Shown: positions 53,038-62,575, numbered from the stretch's first letter. The stretch is DNA of 64,000 nucleotides from Hyphomicrobiales bacterium (GCA_900473185.1 UCKU01000005.1:98232-162231); one strand, 5' to 3'. The notes: generated by a model not told the origin, from the letters alone. Translations and numbers: made by a program.

Positions 53038-53084
53038 GATTTCTTTAAAAGAACACGCGAATTCGCCAAGACGGTTAAGGAGAC

Positions 53085-53765
53085 ATGACACTGAAGCCCG
53101 AGGACACCGCCGTATTAAGCCAACCCGTACCGGGAGGCCGCTTTGCTGCGGGTGAGGATCCTGCCAAGCGCCAGCAGATCCTTGATGGTGCTAGGCGCGT
53201 GTTCCTGAAGATGGGCTTCGACGCGGCCAGCATGAACGACGTGACCCGCGAGGCCGGCGTTTCCAAGGGAACGCTCTATGTCTACTTCGCCAATAAGGAA
53301 GAACTCTTCCACGCCATGGTCGAGACTGAGCGTGCCGCCTTCGTCGCAGCCGTCCGCATGGTCCTTGCGGAGCACGACGATGTCGAGGCCGGCCTGTACG
53401 AATTCGGAATAACCTTCGTCACCCACATGACCGAAGACAAAGTCATCGACGCCATGCGCACCGTGCTCGGCGTGCGTGAGCGCATGCCCCTCCTCTGTCA
53501 GCGCTTCTTCAAGGGGCCGCAGAACCTGCGCACCATCATGCACGACTTCCTGGAGCGGCATGTTCAAGCCGGCACCCTGAAGATCGACGATATCGATCTC
53601 GCCGCCGGCCAGTTCCTCGACCTTGCAAGCGGCAGCTTCTTCAAGCTGCGTCTCTTCGGCAACCTGGAAGGCCCGCCGCCGCGCAACGAGATTGAGCGCG
53701 TGATCCGAGGCGCGATCTTTGTCTTCATGGCCGCCTACGGCGTACGCAAGCACGAGCCCGCCTGA
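53085..53765 (+). CDS. TetR-family regulator of the EmrAB-type efflux genes
   Basis: A 226-residue TetR/AcrR regulator. The DNA-binding domain is KRQQILDGARRVFLKMGFDAASMNDVTREAGVSKGTLYVYFANKEELFHAMV. The C-terminal half (LCQRFFKGPQNLRTIMHDFLERHVQAG) is of the AcrR-C type. ATG 53085; a small extension (MTLKPEDTAVLSQPVPGGRF) precedes the helix-turn-helix. It is divergent from the efflux genes, with two operator-like dyads between, so it probably represses the pump and itself. Confidence 0.92.
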   Translation: MTLKPEDTAVLSQPVPGGRFAAGEDPAKRQQILDGARRVFLKMGFDAASMNDVTREAGVSKGTLYVYFANKEELFHAMVETERAAFVAAVRMVLAEHDDVEAGLYEFGITFVTHMTEDKVIDAMRTVLGVRERMPLLCQRFFKGPQNLRTIMHDFLERHVQAGTLKIDDIDLAAGQFLDLASGSFFKLRLFGNLEGPPPRNEIERVIRGAIFVFMAAYGVRKHEPA

Positions 53766-53869
53766 TCCCATCTTGACCCCGATTGGTTTTCTGCCGGATT
53801 TGCGCAATAGCGATCAAATCCGGCCGCCGCATTTCCTCTAGGAATGAGGCGGCAACCAGGGGAGAAGAG

Positions 53870-54709
53870 ATGAGCGCCATCGGACGGGCGATATGGTTCA
53901 TCGAGAGCCATTTCGAAACCGATATAAGCCTCGATGAGATCGCAGAAGCCGCCGGATTGTCGCGCTACCATCTTTCGCGCGTCTTTGGTCTGGTAACCGG
54001 CCATTCGATCAGCGGCTATATCCGCGCACGGCGTTTGAGCGGCGCGGCACTTTCTCTCATCTCAGGCTCATCCAGCATTCTCGAGGTTGCCCTCGGCGCG
54101 GGCTACGGCTCGCACGAGGCTTTCACCCGTGCCTTCCGCGACCAATTCGGCATGACGCCGGAAGCGGTGCGACGACAGGGGCACATTCGCAATCTCGCTT
54201 TGATGGAGCCTATCAGGATGAAAACCGCAAGCTTTACCGATCTCGAACCACCGCGTTTCGAAACCCTTCAGCCGACGCTTTTCGCCGGCCTCCAGGAAAC
54301 CTACGCCTATGGCGGCAATGCCGCGATCCCCTCGCTCTGGCAGAAGTTCAACCAGCATTTCGGCCATATCCCGAACCAGAAGGGCAATGTCGCCTACGGG
54401 ATCTGTACCCATATCGACGGCGAGGCCGAGAAATTCCGTTACATGGCGGCTGTCGAGGTATCCGATGCGGACGATCTGCCGGATGGCTTTGCCACACTGA
54501 AGCTGCCGGGCCAGCGCTACGCCGTCTTCTCCCACCGCGGTCATGTTTCCGGCATACCAGCCACGATGGACCTGATCTTCGGCAACTGGTGGCCGACTTC
54601 AGGCCTCGAACATGGCAGCATGCCCGACATGTTCGAACGCTATGATGATCGCTTCGATCCCTATACGGGGATGGGGGTGACGGAAATCTGGCTGCCGATC
54701 AAGGAATAA
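53870..54709 (+). CDS. AraC-family regulator with GyrI-like effector domain
   Basis: A 279-residue protein with an N-terminal AraC DNA-binding domain ([60 protein letters not shown] ... [26 protein letters not shown]) followed by a GyrI-like small-molecule-binding domain ([29 protein letters not shown] to the end). This order is the Rob/SoxS-adjacent arrangement of drug-sensing activators. ATG 53870 with GGGGAGAAG upstream. Next to an efflux pump and a TerC gene, it may sense toxic compounds; targets are unknown. Confidence 0.9.
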   Translation: MSAIGRAIWFIESHFETDISLDEIAEAAGLSRYHLSRVFGLVTGHSISGYIRARRLSGAALSLISGSSSILEVALGAGYGSHEAFTRAFRDQFGMTPEAVRRQGHIRNLALMEPIRMKTASFTDLEPPRFETLQPTLFAGLQETYAYGGNAAIPSLWQKFNQHFGHIPNQKGNVAYGICTHIDGEAEKFRYMAAVEVSDADDLPDGFATLKLPGQRYAVFSHRGHVSGIPATMDLIFGNWWPTSGLEHGSMPDMFERYDDRFDPYTGMGVTEIWLPIKE

Positions 54710-54730
54710 AAGCCCGATCGTTTTCGTATA

Positions 54731-54800
54731 CCCCCTTGCGGCGCTTGCCCGACAGGGCCGCAAAGATACATTGTCCGCGTCTTATTGTGACGCAAGGGGG
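54731..54800 (+). promoter_or_regulatory. leader of the TerC gene with Shine-Dalgarno-masking inverted repeat
   Basis: CCCCCTTGCG (54731-54740) is a perfect 10-base reverse complement of CGCAAGGGGG (54791-54800), which contains the Shine-Dalgarno site AAGGGGG of the TerC gene (ATG 54811). The left arm overlaps an alternative local hairpin, TTGCGGC / GCCGCAA (54736-54742 with 54757-54763), so the two pairings exclude each other. This is the layout of a translational riboswitch or thermosensor. It did not match the yybP-ykoY manganese riboswitch by eye. The switch role is inference from complementarity. Confidence 0.55.
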
Positions 54801-54810
54801 AAATACGCCG

Positions 54811-55560
54811 ATGCAGGATATCATGACGCTCATTCAGGACCCGGCTGCCTGGGTGGCGCTTGTCACGCTCGTGGTGATGGAGGTGGTTCTCGGGATCGAC
54901 AACCTCATCTTCATCTCCATCCTCACCAACAAGCTGCCGCCTGAGCATCGGGAAAGGGCCCGCAAGACCGGTATCGCCCTTGCCCTCATCATGCGTCTCG
55001 CCTTGCTCGGTACCATCGCCTGGATCGTCCAGCTCACCGAACCGCTCTTCGAGCTTTTCGGCCACGGTTTCTCCTGGAAGGATCTGATCCTGATCGCCGG
55101 CGGTCTCTTCCTCGTCTGGAAGGCCACAAAGGAAATCCACCACAATGTCGATCCGGAGGACCATCAGGAGGATTTCATTGCGAGCTCGACAGGGACGAAC
55201 TTCGCCTCGGCGATCGGCCAGATCCTGCTGCTCGACCTCGTCTTCTCGGTGGACAGCATCATCACCGCCGTCGGCATGACCCCGCACCTGCCGATCATGG
55301 TGGTCGCCGTCATCGCCGCCGTCACGGTTATGCTGGTTGCCGCAACGCCGCTCGCCAACTTCATCGAGCGCAATCCGACGATCGTCATGCTGGCGCTCGC
55401 CTTCCTGCTGATGATCGGCACGACACTGATCGCCGACGGCATGGGCTTCCATGTGCCGAAGGGCTACGTCTACGCCGCCATGGCCTTCTCGGCCCTCGTC
55501 GAGATGCTGAACATGTTGGCGAGGAACGCGCGTCGGCGAAAGCGTGAGGGCAGCCACTAA
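54811..55560 (+). CDS. TerC-family membrane protein (Alx-like)
   Basis: A 249-residue integral membrane protein with about seven helices and the TerC-family acidic motifs in the membrane: [23 protein letters not shown] and [19 protein letters not shown]. Members (Alx, YkoY, TerC) take part in metal export, chiefly manganese, and in tellurite or alkaline-pH stress. ATG 54811; the C-terminus is basic ([12 protein letters not shown]). A leader that can sequester its ribosome-binding site precedes it. It is not near the other Ter-type genes of the window. Confidence 0.93.
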   Translation: MQDIMTLIQDPAAWVALVTLVVMEVVLGIDNLIFISILTNKLPPEHRERARKTGIALALIMRLALLGTIAWIVQLTEPLFELFGHGFSWKDLILIAGGLFLVWKATKEIHHNVDPEDHQEDFIASSTGTNFASAIGQILLLDLVFSVDSIITAVGMTPHLPIMVVAVIAAVTVMLVAATPLANFIERNPTIVMLALAFLLMIGTTLIADGMGFHVPKGYVYAAMAFSALVEMLNMLARNARRRKREGSH

Positions 55561-55591
55561 GGCCGCCCATCCATCTGAGACCCAATTGTTG

Positions 55592-55624
55592 CCTCCGCCT
55601 TACTTGGTAAGGCGGAGGTTCTTC
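55592..55624 (+). terminator. terminator of the TerC gene
   Basis: A perfect 12-base stem CCTCCGCCTTAC / GTAAGGCGGAGG with a TTG loop followed by TTCTTCT, about 30 bases past the TerC stop. Confidence 0.9.
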
Positions 55625-55924
55625 TGCACATGGCGGTCTTGCTGAAAAACACAGACATCGCCTGCTTCATGTCGTCGCCCGGGCTTCACCTCAAAGAACA
55701 GATCATCCGAAGCGGCCGCCCGGAGGGGCCGGAAGAGGCCCACCGGAAGCGGTTTTTCTTGACGCGCCCTTTTGAATATGGCCTAAGCGCAGCCACACGG
55801 ATAATCGGCGGATTATGCGGGCAGACGCCTTGCTCCAGCCGATTTCTGATAGATATCTGCATTCTCCAGGCCGGACGTCGCTTTCATTGAAAAGCCGCTC
55901 GGCATTCATTGACGGGCACATAAA
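55625..55924. other. intergenic region before gltX, no gene seen
   Basis: About 300 bases between the TerC terminator and gltX. It should hold the gltX promoter. A plus-strand open frame in it (55630-55890) has no ribosome site and no recognisable sequence, so I do not call it a gene. It contains GC-rich imperfect dyads near 55710-55745 but no clear operator, riboswitch or tRNA. Confidence 0.5.
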
Positions 55925-57379
55925 ATGACAGCTTCCGGCGTCCGCGTCCGCATCGCTCCCTCGCCGACCGGCGAGCCGCATGTCGGCACCGCTTACATCG
56001 CTCTTTTCAACTATCTCTTTGCCAAGAAGCACGGCGGCGAGTTCATCCTGCGTATCGAAGATACCGATGCAACGCGCTCGACACCTGAATTCGAAACCAA
56101 GGTGCTGGACGCGCTGAGATGGTGCGGGCTGGAATGGAAGGAAGGCCCCGATATCGGCGGCCCCTACGGCCCCTATCGCCAGTCCGACCGCAAGGACATG
56201 TACCAGCCCTACGCCCAGGAGCTGCTGGACAAGGGCCATGCCTTCCGCTGTTTCTGCACGCCCGAGCGGCTGGAGCAGATGCGCGAGGGCCAGCGCGCCG
56301 CCGGCAAGCCGCCGAAATATGACGGTCTCTGCCTGACGCTGAAGGCTGAGGAAGTCACTTCGCGCATGGCGGACGGCGAAACGACCGTCATCCGCATGAA
56401 GATCCCGACCGAAGGCTCGTGCGACTTCACCGACGGCGTTTATGGCGACGTGTCGATCCCGTGGGATTCCGTCGACATGCAGGTCCTGATCAAGGCCGAC
56501 GGCATGCCGACATATCATATGGCCAACGTCATCGACGACCATCTGATGAAGATCACCCATGTGGCGCGCGGTGAAGAGTGGCTGGCATCCGTGCCCAAGC
56601 ACATTCTGCTTTATCGCTATTTCGGCTGGGACCAGCCGGTGTTCATGCATCTGTCGCTGATGCGCAATGCCGACAAGTCCAAGCTGTCGAAGCGCAAGAA
56701 CCCAACCTCGATCTCCTACTATTCTGCGCTCGGTTACATCCCCGAAGCGCTGATGAACTTCCTCGGCCTGTTCTTCATTCAGATCTCCGAAGGCGAAGAG
56801 CTTTTGACGATGGAAGAGCTCTCGGAAAAGTTCGATCCGGAAAACCTCTCCAAGGCAGGCGCGATCTTCGACATCCAGAAGCTCGACTGGCTGAACGGCC
56901 GCTGGATCCGCGAAAAGCTGTCGGAAGAGGACTTCCGTGATCGCGTGCTGAACTGGGCGATGGAAAACGACCGCCTGATGGCTGGCCTTCGCCTGTCACA
57001 GACGCGCATTTCCAAGCTCGGCGAACTGCCCGATCTCGCAGGCTTCCTGCTGAAGTCCGATCTCAGCCTGCAGCCGTCGGATTTCGCCAAGATCAAGTCG
57101 CCGCCGGAAGAGATCCTGGAGATCCTCAACACCGTTCAGCCGGATCTCGAAAAGATCCTGGAATGGAATGTCGAGACGATCGAAGCCGAACTGCGCGCCA
57201 TCGCCGATCGCATGGGCAAGAAGCTGAAGGTCGTGGTAGCTCCGCTCTTCGTCGCCGTTTCCGGCTCGTCGCGCTCGCTGCCGCTCTTCGATTCCATGGC
57301 GATCCTCGGCCGCTCGGTCGTTCGCCAGCGCCTCAAGCTCGCCTCGCAGGCCGTCGCCGCCCTCGTCGGCTCGAAGTAA
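55925..57379 (+). CDS. gltX: glutamyl-tRNA synthetase
   Basis: A 484-residue class I aminoacyl-tRNA synthetase. The HIGH-like motif is APSPTGEPHVGTAYIAL (residues 11 onward) and the KMSKS-like loop is DKSKLSKRKNPTS. The rest covers the glutamate-binding pocket (EDTDATRSTPEFE) and the helical anticodon-binding end (DLEKILEWNVETIEAELRAIADRMGKKLKVVVAPLFVAVSGS). ATG 55925. It is followed 22 bases later by lysS, so the two synthetases are cotranscribed, an arrangement seen in rhizobia. Confidence 0.95.
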   Translation: MTASGVRVRIAPSPTGEPHVGTAYIALFNYLFAKKHGGEFILRIEDTDATRSTPEFETKVLDALRWCGLEWKEGPDIGGPYGPYRQSDRKDMYQPYAQELLDKGHAFRCFCTPERLEQMREGQRAAGKPPKYDGLCLTLKAEEVTSRMADGETTVIRMKIPTEGSCDFTDGVYGDVSIPWDSVDMQVLIKADGMPTYHMANVIDDHLMKITHVARGEEWLASVPKHILLYRYFGWDQPVFMHLSLMRNADKSKLSKRKNPTSISYYSALGYIPEALMNFLGLFFIQISEGEELLTMEELSEKFDPENLSKAGAIFDIQKLDWLNGRWIREKLSEEDFRDRVLNWAMENDRLMAGLRLSQTRISKLGELPDLAGFLLKSDLSLQPSDFAKIKSPPEEILEILNTVQPDLEKILEWNVETIEAELRAIADRMGKKLKVVVAPLFVAVSGSSRSLPLFDSMAILGRSVVRQRLKLASQAVAALVGSK

Positions 57380-57401
57380 GAACAGTCAGAGGAATTCGAC
57401 A

Positions 57402-58898
57402 ATGGCTGATAACAAGACCGAAAGCACCCTTTCCTCCGACGCAACGGAAGTGCGCGCCCAGAAGCTGAAGCTGCTGCGCGAACAGATCGGCGACGTCTAT
57501 CCGGCGCATTTCCACCGCACGCTGACCAATGCCGAATTGGCCGCGAAATACGAGGGCCTGGAACCTGACGTCGAGACACAGGATGTCGTGACCGTCGCCG
57601 GCCGCGTTTACTCGTCGCGCAACTCCGGCATGTTCATGGACATCCACGACGCGGGCGGCAAGATCCAGATTTTCAGTCACAAGGACACGACCCCGGAAGA
57701 AGCTCGTGCGCTTCTGCCGATGATCGACATCGGCGACATCATCGGCGTCACCGGCATCGTGCGCCGCACCAAGCGCGGTGAACTGACGATCAACGCCCAG
57801 AAGATCGAGATGCTAACGAAGTCGCTGCTTCCGATGCCCGAAAAGTGGCACGGCCTCTCCGACATTGAGCTGCGCTACCGCAAGCGCCATCTCGACATCA
57901 TGACCAATGAGGAATCGAAGCTGCGCTTCCAGCAGCGGTCGAAGATCCTCTCCGGCATCCGCCGCTTCATGGAAAATGACGGCTTCATGGAAGTCGAAAC
58001 GCCGATGCTGCATTCGGTCTATGGCGGCGCGACCGCCGAACCGTTCAAGACGCATCACAACACGCTGAAGCTCGACATGTATCTGCGCATCGCGCCGGAA
58101 CTGTTCCTGAAGCGTACGCTGGTTTCGGGCCTCACCGACAAGGTGTTCGAAATCAACCGTAACTTCCGCAATGAAGGCGTCTCCACCCGGCACAATCCGG
58201 AATTCACGATGATGGAGTGCTACTGGGCCTATGCCGACTACGAGGACATCATGGACCTCGTCGAGCGGCTGTTCGAGAGCCTGGCGCTGGCCATCCACGG
58301 CACGACCGAATTCCCCTTCGGCGACAAGACAATGTCCTTCAAGGGTCCGTTCAAGCGCGTTCCGATGCCTGATGCCGTCAAGGAAGTGACGGGCATCGAC
58401 TTCCTGGCGATCAAGACCGACGAGGAAGCCCGCGCTGCCGCCAAGGCTGCCGGCTTCGAAGTCGAGAAGGATTGGACCTGGGGCGAATGCCTCGCCTTCA
58501 TTTTCGAAGAGAAGGTCGAGCAAACGCTGATCCAGCCCTCGCACGTTACCCATTTCCCGAAGGACATTTCGCCCTTCGCCAAGGAAGTACCGGGCGAGCC
58601 GCGCCTGGTCGAACGTTTCGAGACCTATTGCAACGCCTGGGAGCTCGGCAACGCCTTCTCCGAACTCAACGATCCGGAAGAGCAGCGCCGCCGCATGGTC
58701 GAGCAGCTGGAGCAGGCTCATGCCCGTGGCGAGAAGGAAAAGCAGCTCGACGAGGAATTCCTCGATGCGATCGACCAGGGCATGCCACCCGCCGGTGGTC
58801 TCGGCATCGGCGTCGACCGCCTGATCATGCTGCTGACCAACGCACCGTCGATCCGCGACGTCATTCTCTTCCCGGCTCGCCGCAACAAGGCTGACTGA
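57402..58898 (+). CDS. lysS: lysyl-tRNA synthetase (class II)
   Basis: A 498-residue class II lysyl-tRNA synthetase. It has an N-terminal OB-fold anticodon domain (VVTVAGRVYSSRNSGMFMDIHDAGGKIQIF), motif 1 (FMEVETPMLHSVYGGATAEPF), motif 2 (VFEINRNFRNEGVSTRHNPEFTMMECYWAY) and motif 3 (GGLGIGVDRLIMLLTNAPSIRDVILFPARR). It attaches lysine to tRNA(Lys). ATG 57402 is preceded by CAGAGG. Second gene of the gltX-lysS operon, ended by a strong terminator. Confidence 0.97.
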   Translation: MADNKTESTLSSDATEVRAQKLKLLREQIGDVYPAHFHRTLTNAELAAKYEGLEPDVETQDVVTVAGRVYSSRNSGMFMDIHDAGGKIQIFSHKDTTPEEARALLPMIDIGDIIGVTGIVRRTKRGELTINAQKIEMLTKSLLPMPEKWHGLSDIELRYRKRHLDIMTNEESKLRFQQRSKILSGIRRFMENDGFMEVETPMLHSVYGGATAEPFKTHHNTLKLDMYLRIAPELFLKRTLVSGLTDKVFEINRNFRNEGVSTRHNPEFTMMECYWAYADYEDIMDLVERLFESLALAIHGTTEFPFGDKTMSFKGPFKRVPMPDAVKEVTGIDFLAIKTDEEARAAAKAAGFEVEKDWTWGECLAFIFEEKVEQTLIQPSHVTHFPKDISPFAKEVPGEPRLVERFETYCNAWELGNAFSELNDPEEQRRRMVEQLEQAHARGEKEKQLDEEFLDAIDQGMPPAGGLGIGVDRLIMLLTNAPSIRDVILFPARRNKAD

Positions 58899-58920
58899 GA
58901 AGCACTTTGCCTGAATGAGG

Positions 58921-58957
58921 AAACGGAGCGCCCGAAAGGACGCTCCGTTTTCTTTTG
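58921..58957 (+). terminator. terminator of the gltX-lysS operon
   Basis: Ten-base perfect stem AAACGGAGCG / CGCTCCGTTT with a CCCGAAAGGA loop that is itself CC/GG-paired, followed by TCTTTTGT. It lies 22 bases beyond the lysS stop and also faces the convergent SDR gene. Confidence 0.92.
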
Positions 58958-58973
58958 TCCTGGAGGACCTCTC

Positions 58974-59726
58974 TCAGATCATGTAACCGCCGGCAACCTC
59001 GATCGTCTGCGCATTGATCCAGGCACCGTCCTCTGACGCCAGCATGGCGATCACCCGGCCGACATCCTCAGATTCGCCGATACGGCCGAGTGCGGTCTGC
59101 GAGGCAAGCAGCTCCGCAAATTCCGGGTTCTTGTCGAGTGCAGCATCGGCCAGATTGGTGCGGATCGGACCGGGCGAGACGGCATTGGCGCGGATCCTGC
59201 GAGCGCCGAACTCTTTCGCCTGATAGCGAGTCAAGGTCTCAAGCCCGGATTTGAGAGCGGCATAAGGGGCGACACCGGCCGTCGCAACACGCACCGAGGC
59301 GCTCGTCACATTGACGATCACGCCGCCATCCACCATCAGCGGCAACAGTGCCTGCGTCAGGAAGAACGGCCCCTTCAGGTGCACGTTCATCAGAGCGTCG
59401 AACTGGTCGATCGTCACCGTTTCCATCAGATTGAACATCCCGAACCCAGCGTTATTGACGAGGCAATCGAAATCGCTGCAGCCCCAATAGGTGGAGAGCA
59501 ACCGCTTGACCTCGTCCACGAAGGCCGGAAAACCTGCAACATCGCCGACATCCAGCGCCAGCGCGACCGCCTGGCCTCCTGCCGCCTTGATCTCGGCCAC
59601 GACTTCATCCGCACCTGGTTTGTAGCTGTTGTACGTGAGGATGACACCCATGCCACGCCTTGCGCATTCCTGCGCCGCCGATTGACCGATGCCCCGGCTG
59701 CCACCGGTAATGATTGCGATTTTCAT
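58974..59726 (-). CDS. short-chain dehydrogenase/reductase
   Basis: A 250-residue classical SDR. NAD(P) loop: AIITGGSRGIGQSAAQECARRG; NNAGFG; active-site Ser in NVTSASVRVA; YxxxK is PYAALKSGLETL. The sequence is close to 3-oxoacyl-ACP-reductase-like FabG relatives. It ends with GGYMI as is typical. ATG 59726 has AAGGAGACAG upstream. It is divergent from an AraC-family gene, which probably regulates it. The substrate is unknown. Confidence 0.92.
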   Translation of the reverse strand: MKIAIITGGSRGIGQSAAQECARRGMGVILTYNSYKPGADEVVAEIKAAGGQAVALALDVGDVAGFPAFVDEVKRLLSTYWGCSDFDCLVNNAGFGMFNLMETVTIDQFDALMNVHLKGPFFLTQALLPLMVDGGVIVNVTSASVRVATAGVAPYAALKSGLETLTRYQAKEFGARRIRANAVSPGPIRTNLADAALDKNPEFAELLASQTALGRIGESEDVGRVIAMLASEDGAWINAQTIEVAGGYMI

Positions 59727-59858
59727 TTCTGTCTCCTTGCTTTCGATGGCCGGAAGCTATGGGAAACAGCGGGCTGCTACTCCGCCGGAAACTGCCTCGT
59801 TCTTGCCTATTCCTGCTTTCGTCTTGCGTGTCTCCACACGCTCGTTCAGAATTCCGCC

Positions 59859-60749
59859 ATGCAAACAATGCTCGAAGAAATGCGCCGCTTGACGGCCCAC
59901 GCTGAAAATCGACCGACGCAGACCGGCTTACCCGGCATCGTAATGGTCAAGGGAGAGATTCCCGAACACAGGCTCGGGGCAGTCTACGAGCCGATGGTCA
60001 ATCTGATCCTCGATGGCAGCAAGACACTGACGATTGCCGGTCAGGACTATTATTATGATTCCGCGAGCTATTTCGTAATCTCGATTGACATGCCGGCAAC
60101 CGGCAGGGTGCAGCAGGCAGGTCCCGACAGGCCCTATATCGGCGTCAGCCTGTCGCTCGATCCGGAAAGGGTCGCAGCCCTTCTCATGGATATCCCGCCG
60201 CAGTCCTATCTGGATGGACAAAGCGGCGGTTATTCCGTCGGTCGCATGACACCCGAGCTGCTCAGCGCTTGGCTCAGAATGCTGCAGCTCATCGAGCGAC
60301 CGCGGGATATCCCAGCCCTTGCCCCAGCCTATGAGCGCGAAATTCTCTATCGGGTGCTGCAGGGACCGCAGGGCTGGATATTGCGGGATATTGCCGCGCC
60401 GGACAGCGCCCTGTCACGAATAAGGCTCGCCATCCGCTGGGTACGCGAACATTACGCCGAAGCTGTCGAGGTCGAAAAGCTTGCAAGCCTTGCCTCAATG
60501 AGCGTCTCGGCCTTTCATCGCCATTTCAAGGCGGTGACGGCGATGAGCCCGATCCAGTTCCAGAAACACATTCGCCTGCTGCAAGCCCGTCAGCTTCTGA
60601 TTGCCCAATCCGGAAATGCATCCTCGGTGGCCTATGCCGTGGGTTATGAAAGCGCCTCGCAGTTCACCAGGGAATACGCACGCTTCTTCGGTCAGCCGCC
60701 GGCGCGCGATGCCTCACTGATAAGGGAAAATATCAAGCCTGCCGCCTGA
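59859..60749 (+). CDS. AraC-family transcriptional regulator (AraC_N type)
   Basis: A 296-residue regulator with an N-terminal AraC_N sensing domain (TGLPGIVMVKGEIPEHRLGAVYEPMVNLILDGSKTLTIAGQDYYYDSASYFVISIDMPATG) and two C-terminal helix-turn-helix units (VEKLASLASMSVSAFHRHFKAVTAMSPIQFQKHIRLLQARQLLI and SSVAYAVGYESASQFTREYARFFG). It starts at the ATG at 59859, without a clear Shine-Dalgarno; the open frame extends back to 59379 but through the antisense of the SDR gene. Its divergent SDR neighbour is the obvious target. Confidence 0.9.
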   Translation: MQTMLEEMRRLTAHAENRPTQTGLPGIVMVKGEIPEHRLGAVYEPMVNLILDGSKTLTIAGQDYYYDSASYFVISIDMPATGRVQQAGPDRPYIGVSLSLDPERVAALLMDIPPQSYLDGQSGGYSVGRMTPELLSAWLRMLQLIERPRDIPALAPAYEREILYRVLQGPQGWILRDIAAPDSALSRIRLAIRWVREHYAEAVEVEKLASLASMSVSAFHRHFKAVTAMSPIQFQKHIRLLQARQLLIAQSGNASSVAYAVGYESASQFTREYARFFGQPPARDASLIRENIKPAA

Positions 60750-60761
60750 TCGTTTTCGGAA

Positions 60762-61487
60762 CTAGTGCCCGCTCTTGACAGGCGGCTCCTCTGCGGGAGC
60801 GTCTCCTGCAGGAGCGGCTGCATCCTTGGCAGCCTGCTCTTCAGCAGACGGTTCCTCGGCCTCCTTCGGCGCTGTGCCACCAGCTGGCTTCTTGCTCTCT
60901 TTCTTGGTGGAAGCAACGGCAACCGGGTCGATGCAATCGGCTGGATCCTTGAGACTCGCGTTCAGCGCAGCGATCCGATCGTCCGGCAATTCGATGCGTT
61001 CGCCGTAAAAGAGGCCCTGCTCGCTCGCCTTGCCGTCATAATAACGGGCCGTATAGGGCTTGTCGTCGAGCCCTTCGACCATCTTGTCGGGATGCGCGAT
61101 ATAGACCACGTCGGCGCCAATCGCCCGGCCACGAATATCCGAGCGCAGGGTCGGACCATTCTCGTCGAGGACGACGACCTGCACGAGGTCGGGCTTCTGT
61201 GCTTCATAGACCGCCTGGGCGACACGCAACGCCGTCTTGATGCGCGTCATGCCGTCAACAGGTTCGGTCTTGATGTATTTGCGGACCCAGACATGGTCCT
61301 GCTTCTTGATCGTCACCAGATTGACGTCGGTGCAGGCCACGCCATCGGCGGATTCCTCGTCACCGAGCAGCCTGTCTTTACCGACATAGACCGCAGCACC
61401 GCCGGAAACGCCCGCTAACAGGGCGCTACCACCGATGATCAAAGCCAATTTCCGGGAAGGCCGGAATATGCGCAGTAAGGCCTTCAC
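60762..61487 (-). CDS. membrane-anchored or exported protein of unknown function with Ala/Glu/Pro tail
   Basis: A 241-residue protein with an N-terminal hydrophobic segment (LALIIGGSALLAGVSGGAAVYVG) after a short basic start (KALLRIFRPSRK), so it is exported or anchored. The middle contains CTDVNLVTIKKQDHVWVRKYI and FYGERIELPDDRIAALNASLKDPADCIDP, unrecognised, with two cysteines. The C-terminal 50 residues are low-complexity, rich in Ala, Glu, Lys and Pro. I place the start at the GTG at 61487 with GGCGGAGC eight bases upstream; a TTG at 61517 is an alternative. Confidence 0.65.
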   Translation of the reverse strand: MKALLRIFRPSRKLALIIGGSALLAGVSGGAAVYVGKDRLLGDEESADGVACTDVNLVTIKKQDHVWVRKYIKTEPVDGMTRIKTALRVAQAVYEAQKPDLVQVVVLDENGPTLRSDIRGRAIGADVVYIAHPDKMVEGLDDKPYTARYYDGKASEQGLFYGERIELPDDRIAALNASLKDPADCIDPVAVASTKKESKKPAGGTAPKEAEEPSAEEQAAKDAAAPAGDAPAEEPPVKSGH

Positions 61488-61666
61488 GCCAACTGCTCCG
61501 CCATCTGAAAACTCCAACGCAATACAAGTGACTGTGAAGCTAGGGAAATGACGTTTCCGAATCTTTAAGTGGACCGTCCGACTTTGTCTCGAATTGAATA
61601 AATACCAAAAAAGGTCCAGCCATTCGCAAGCTTGCCAGATCGCTCAAGCACATGCTCTAAAATGCC

Positions 61667-62575
61667 ATGGCCTTCACGCTTCGCCAGATTCAATATTTCG
61701 TCGCCGTTGCCGAGCAGGGTTCGGTCACGCGCGCCGCGCAGAATCTGTCAATCTCCCAATCCTCGATAACAGAGGCGCTGAAGGAACTCGAAAACGATCT
61801 CGGCGTCGTGCTGTTCGAGCGTCACCCGCGGGGGCTGTCAGTCACCCACAACGGCCATCAGTTCCTGCGCCACGCCACGAAAATCCTGGCAACAGTCTCC
61901 GACGCCCGCACCAGCTTTTCCGGCCAGGAGAACATACCCTCCGGCACGCTCAATATCGGTGTCACGTCGCTCGTTGCGGGCTATGTGCTTTCGGACCTGC
62001 TGGCCCGCTATCGCCGCGCCTGCCCGGGTGTGGAGGTCAGCGCCATCGAGGACAATGGCAGTTACCTCGAACATCTGCTGGTCGGTGGCGAGCTGGATGT
62101 CGCCGTCATGGTGATTTCAAATCTGCGTGATCGCATGGCCCTGCAGGCCGAAATCCTGGAAACCTCACCCTATCGCCTCTGGCTGCCTATGGGCCATCCG
62201 CTGGTTTCAGCCGATATCATTTCCGTTGCCGATATCGCCCGCGAGCCGTTGATCATGCTGACGGTGGATGAAATCGAGGAGAATACCGGCAAGCTGCTGA
62301 CCGCACTCGGCGCCCGCCCACATGTCGCCTTCCGCACCCGCTCCGTCGAAGCCGTGCGCAGCCTGGTTGCGACCGGCGCCGGCGTCGCACTGCTGCCCGA
62401 TCTCGTCTACCGCCCCTGGTCGCTGGAAGGCGACCGTATCGAGAGTCGCGACGTCTCTGGCGCCCTGCCCGTCGTGCAAGTCGGCATGGTCTGGCGCAAG
62501 GGCTCCAGCCTGCCGCAGGCGGCACGCGATTTCGTGGCCATCGCCGAGAACATGCGATCGGGAAGATCCCGCTAG
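61667..62575 (+). CDS. LysR-family transcriptional regulator
   Basis: A 302-residue LysR regulator (MAFTLRQIQYFVAVAEQGSVTRAAQNLSISQSSITEALKELENDLGVVLFERHPRGLSVTHNGHQFLRHA), with an effector-binding domain from GTLNIGVTSLVAGYVLSDLLARY. No strong ribosome site precedes the ATG at 61667. It is followed 120 bases later by the ABC binding-protein gene on the same strand, so it may control that polyamine-type transporter. Confidence 0.92.
   Translation: MAFTLRQIQYFVAVAEQGSVTRAAQNLSISQSSITEALKELENDLGVVLFERHPRGLSVTHNGHQFLRHATKILATVSDARTSFSGQENIPSGTLNIGVTSLVAGYVLSDLLARYRRACPGVEVSAIEDNGSYLEHLLVGGELDVAVMVISNLRDRMALQAEILETSPYRLWLPMGHPLVSADIISVADIAREPLIMLTVDEIEENTGKLLTALGARPHVAFRTRSVEAVRSLVATGAGVALLPDLVYRPWSLEGDRIESRDVSGALPVVQVGMVWRKGSSLPQAARDFVAIAENMRSGRSR

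Noticed and set aside
54721..54810. yybP-ykoY manganese riboswitch upstream of the TerC gene
   Set aside because: The TerC leader is only about 100 bases and does not show the consensus core by eye; a masking inverted repeat was reported instead as an unclassified element.
55630..55890. Small 86-codon frame between the TerC terminator and gltX
   Set aside because: No ribosome-binding site, no recognisable sequence, and no conserved features; counted as intergenic.
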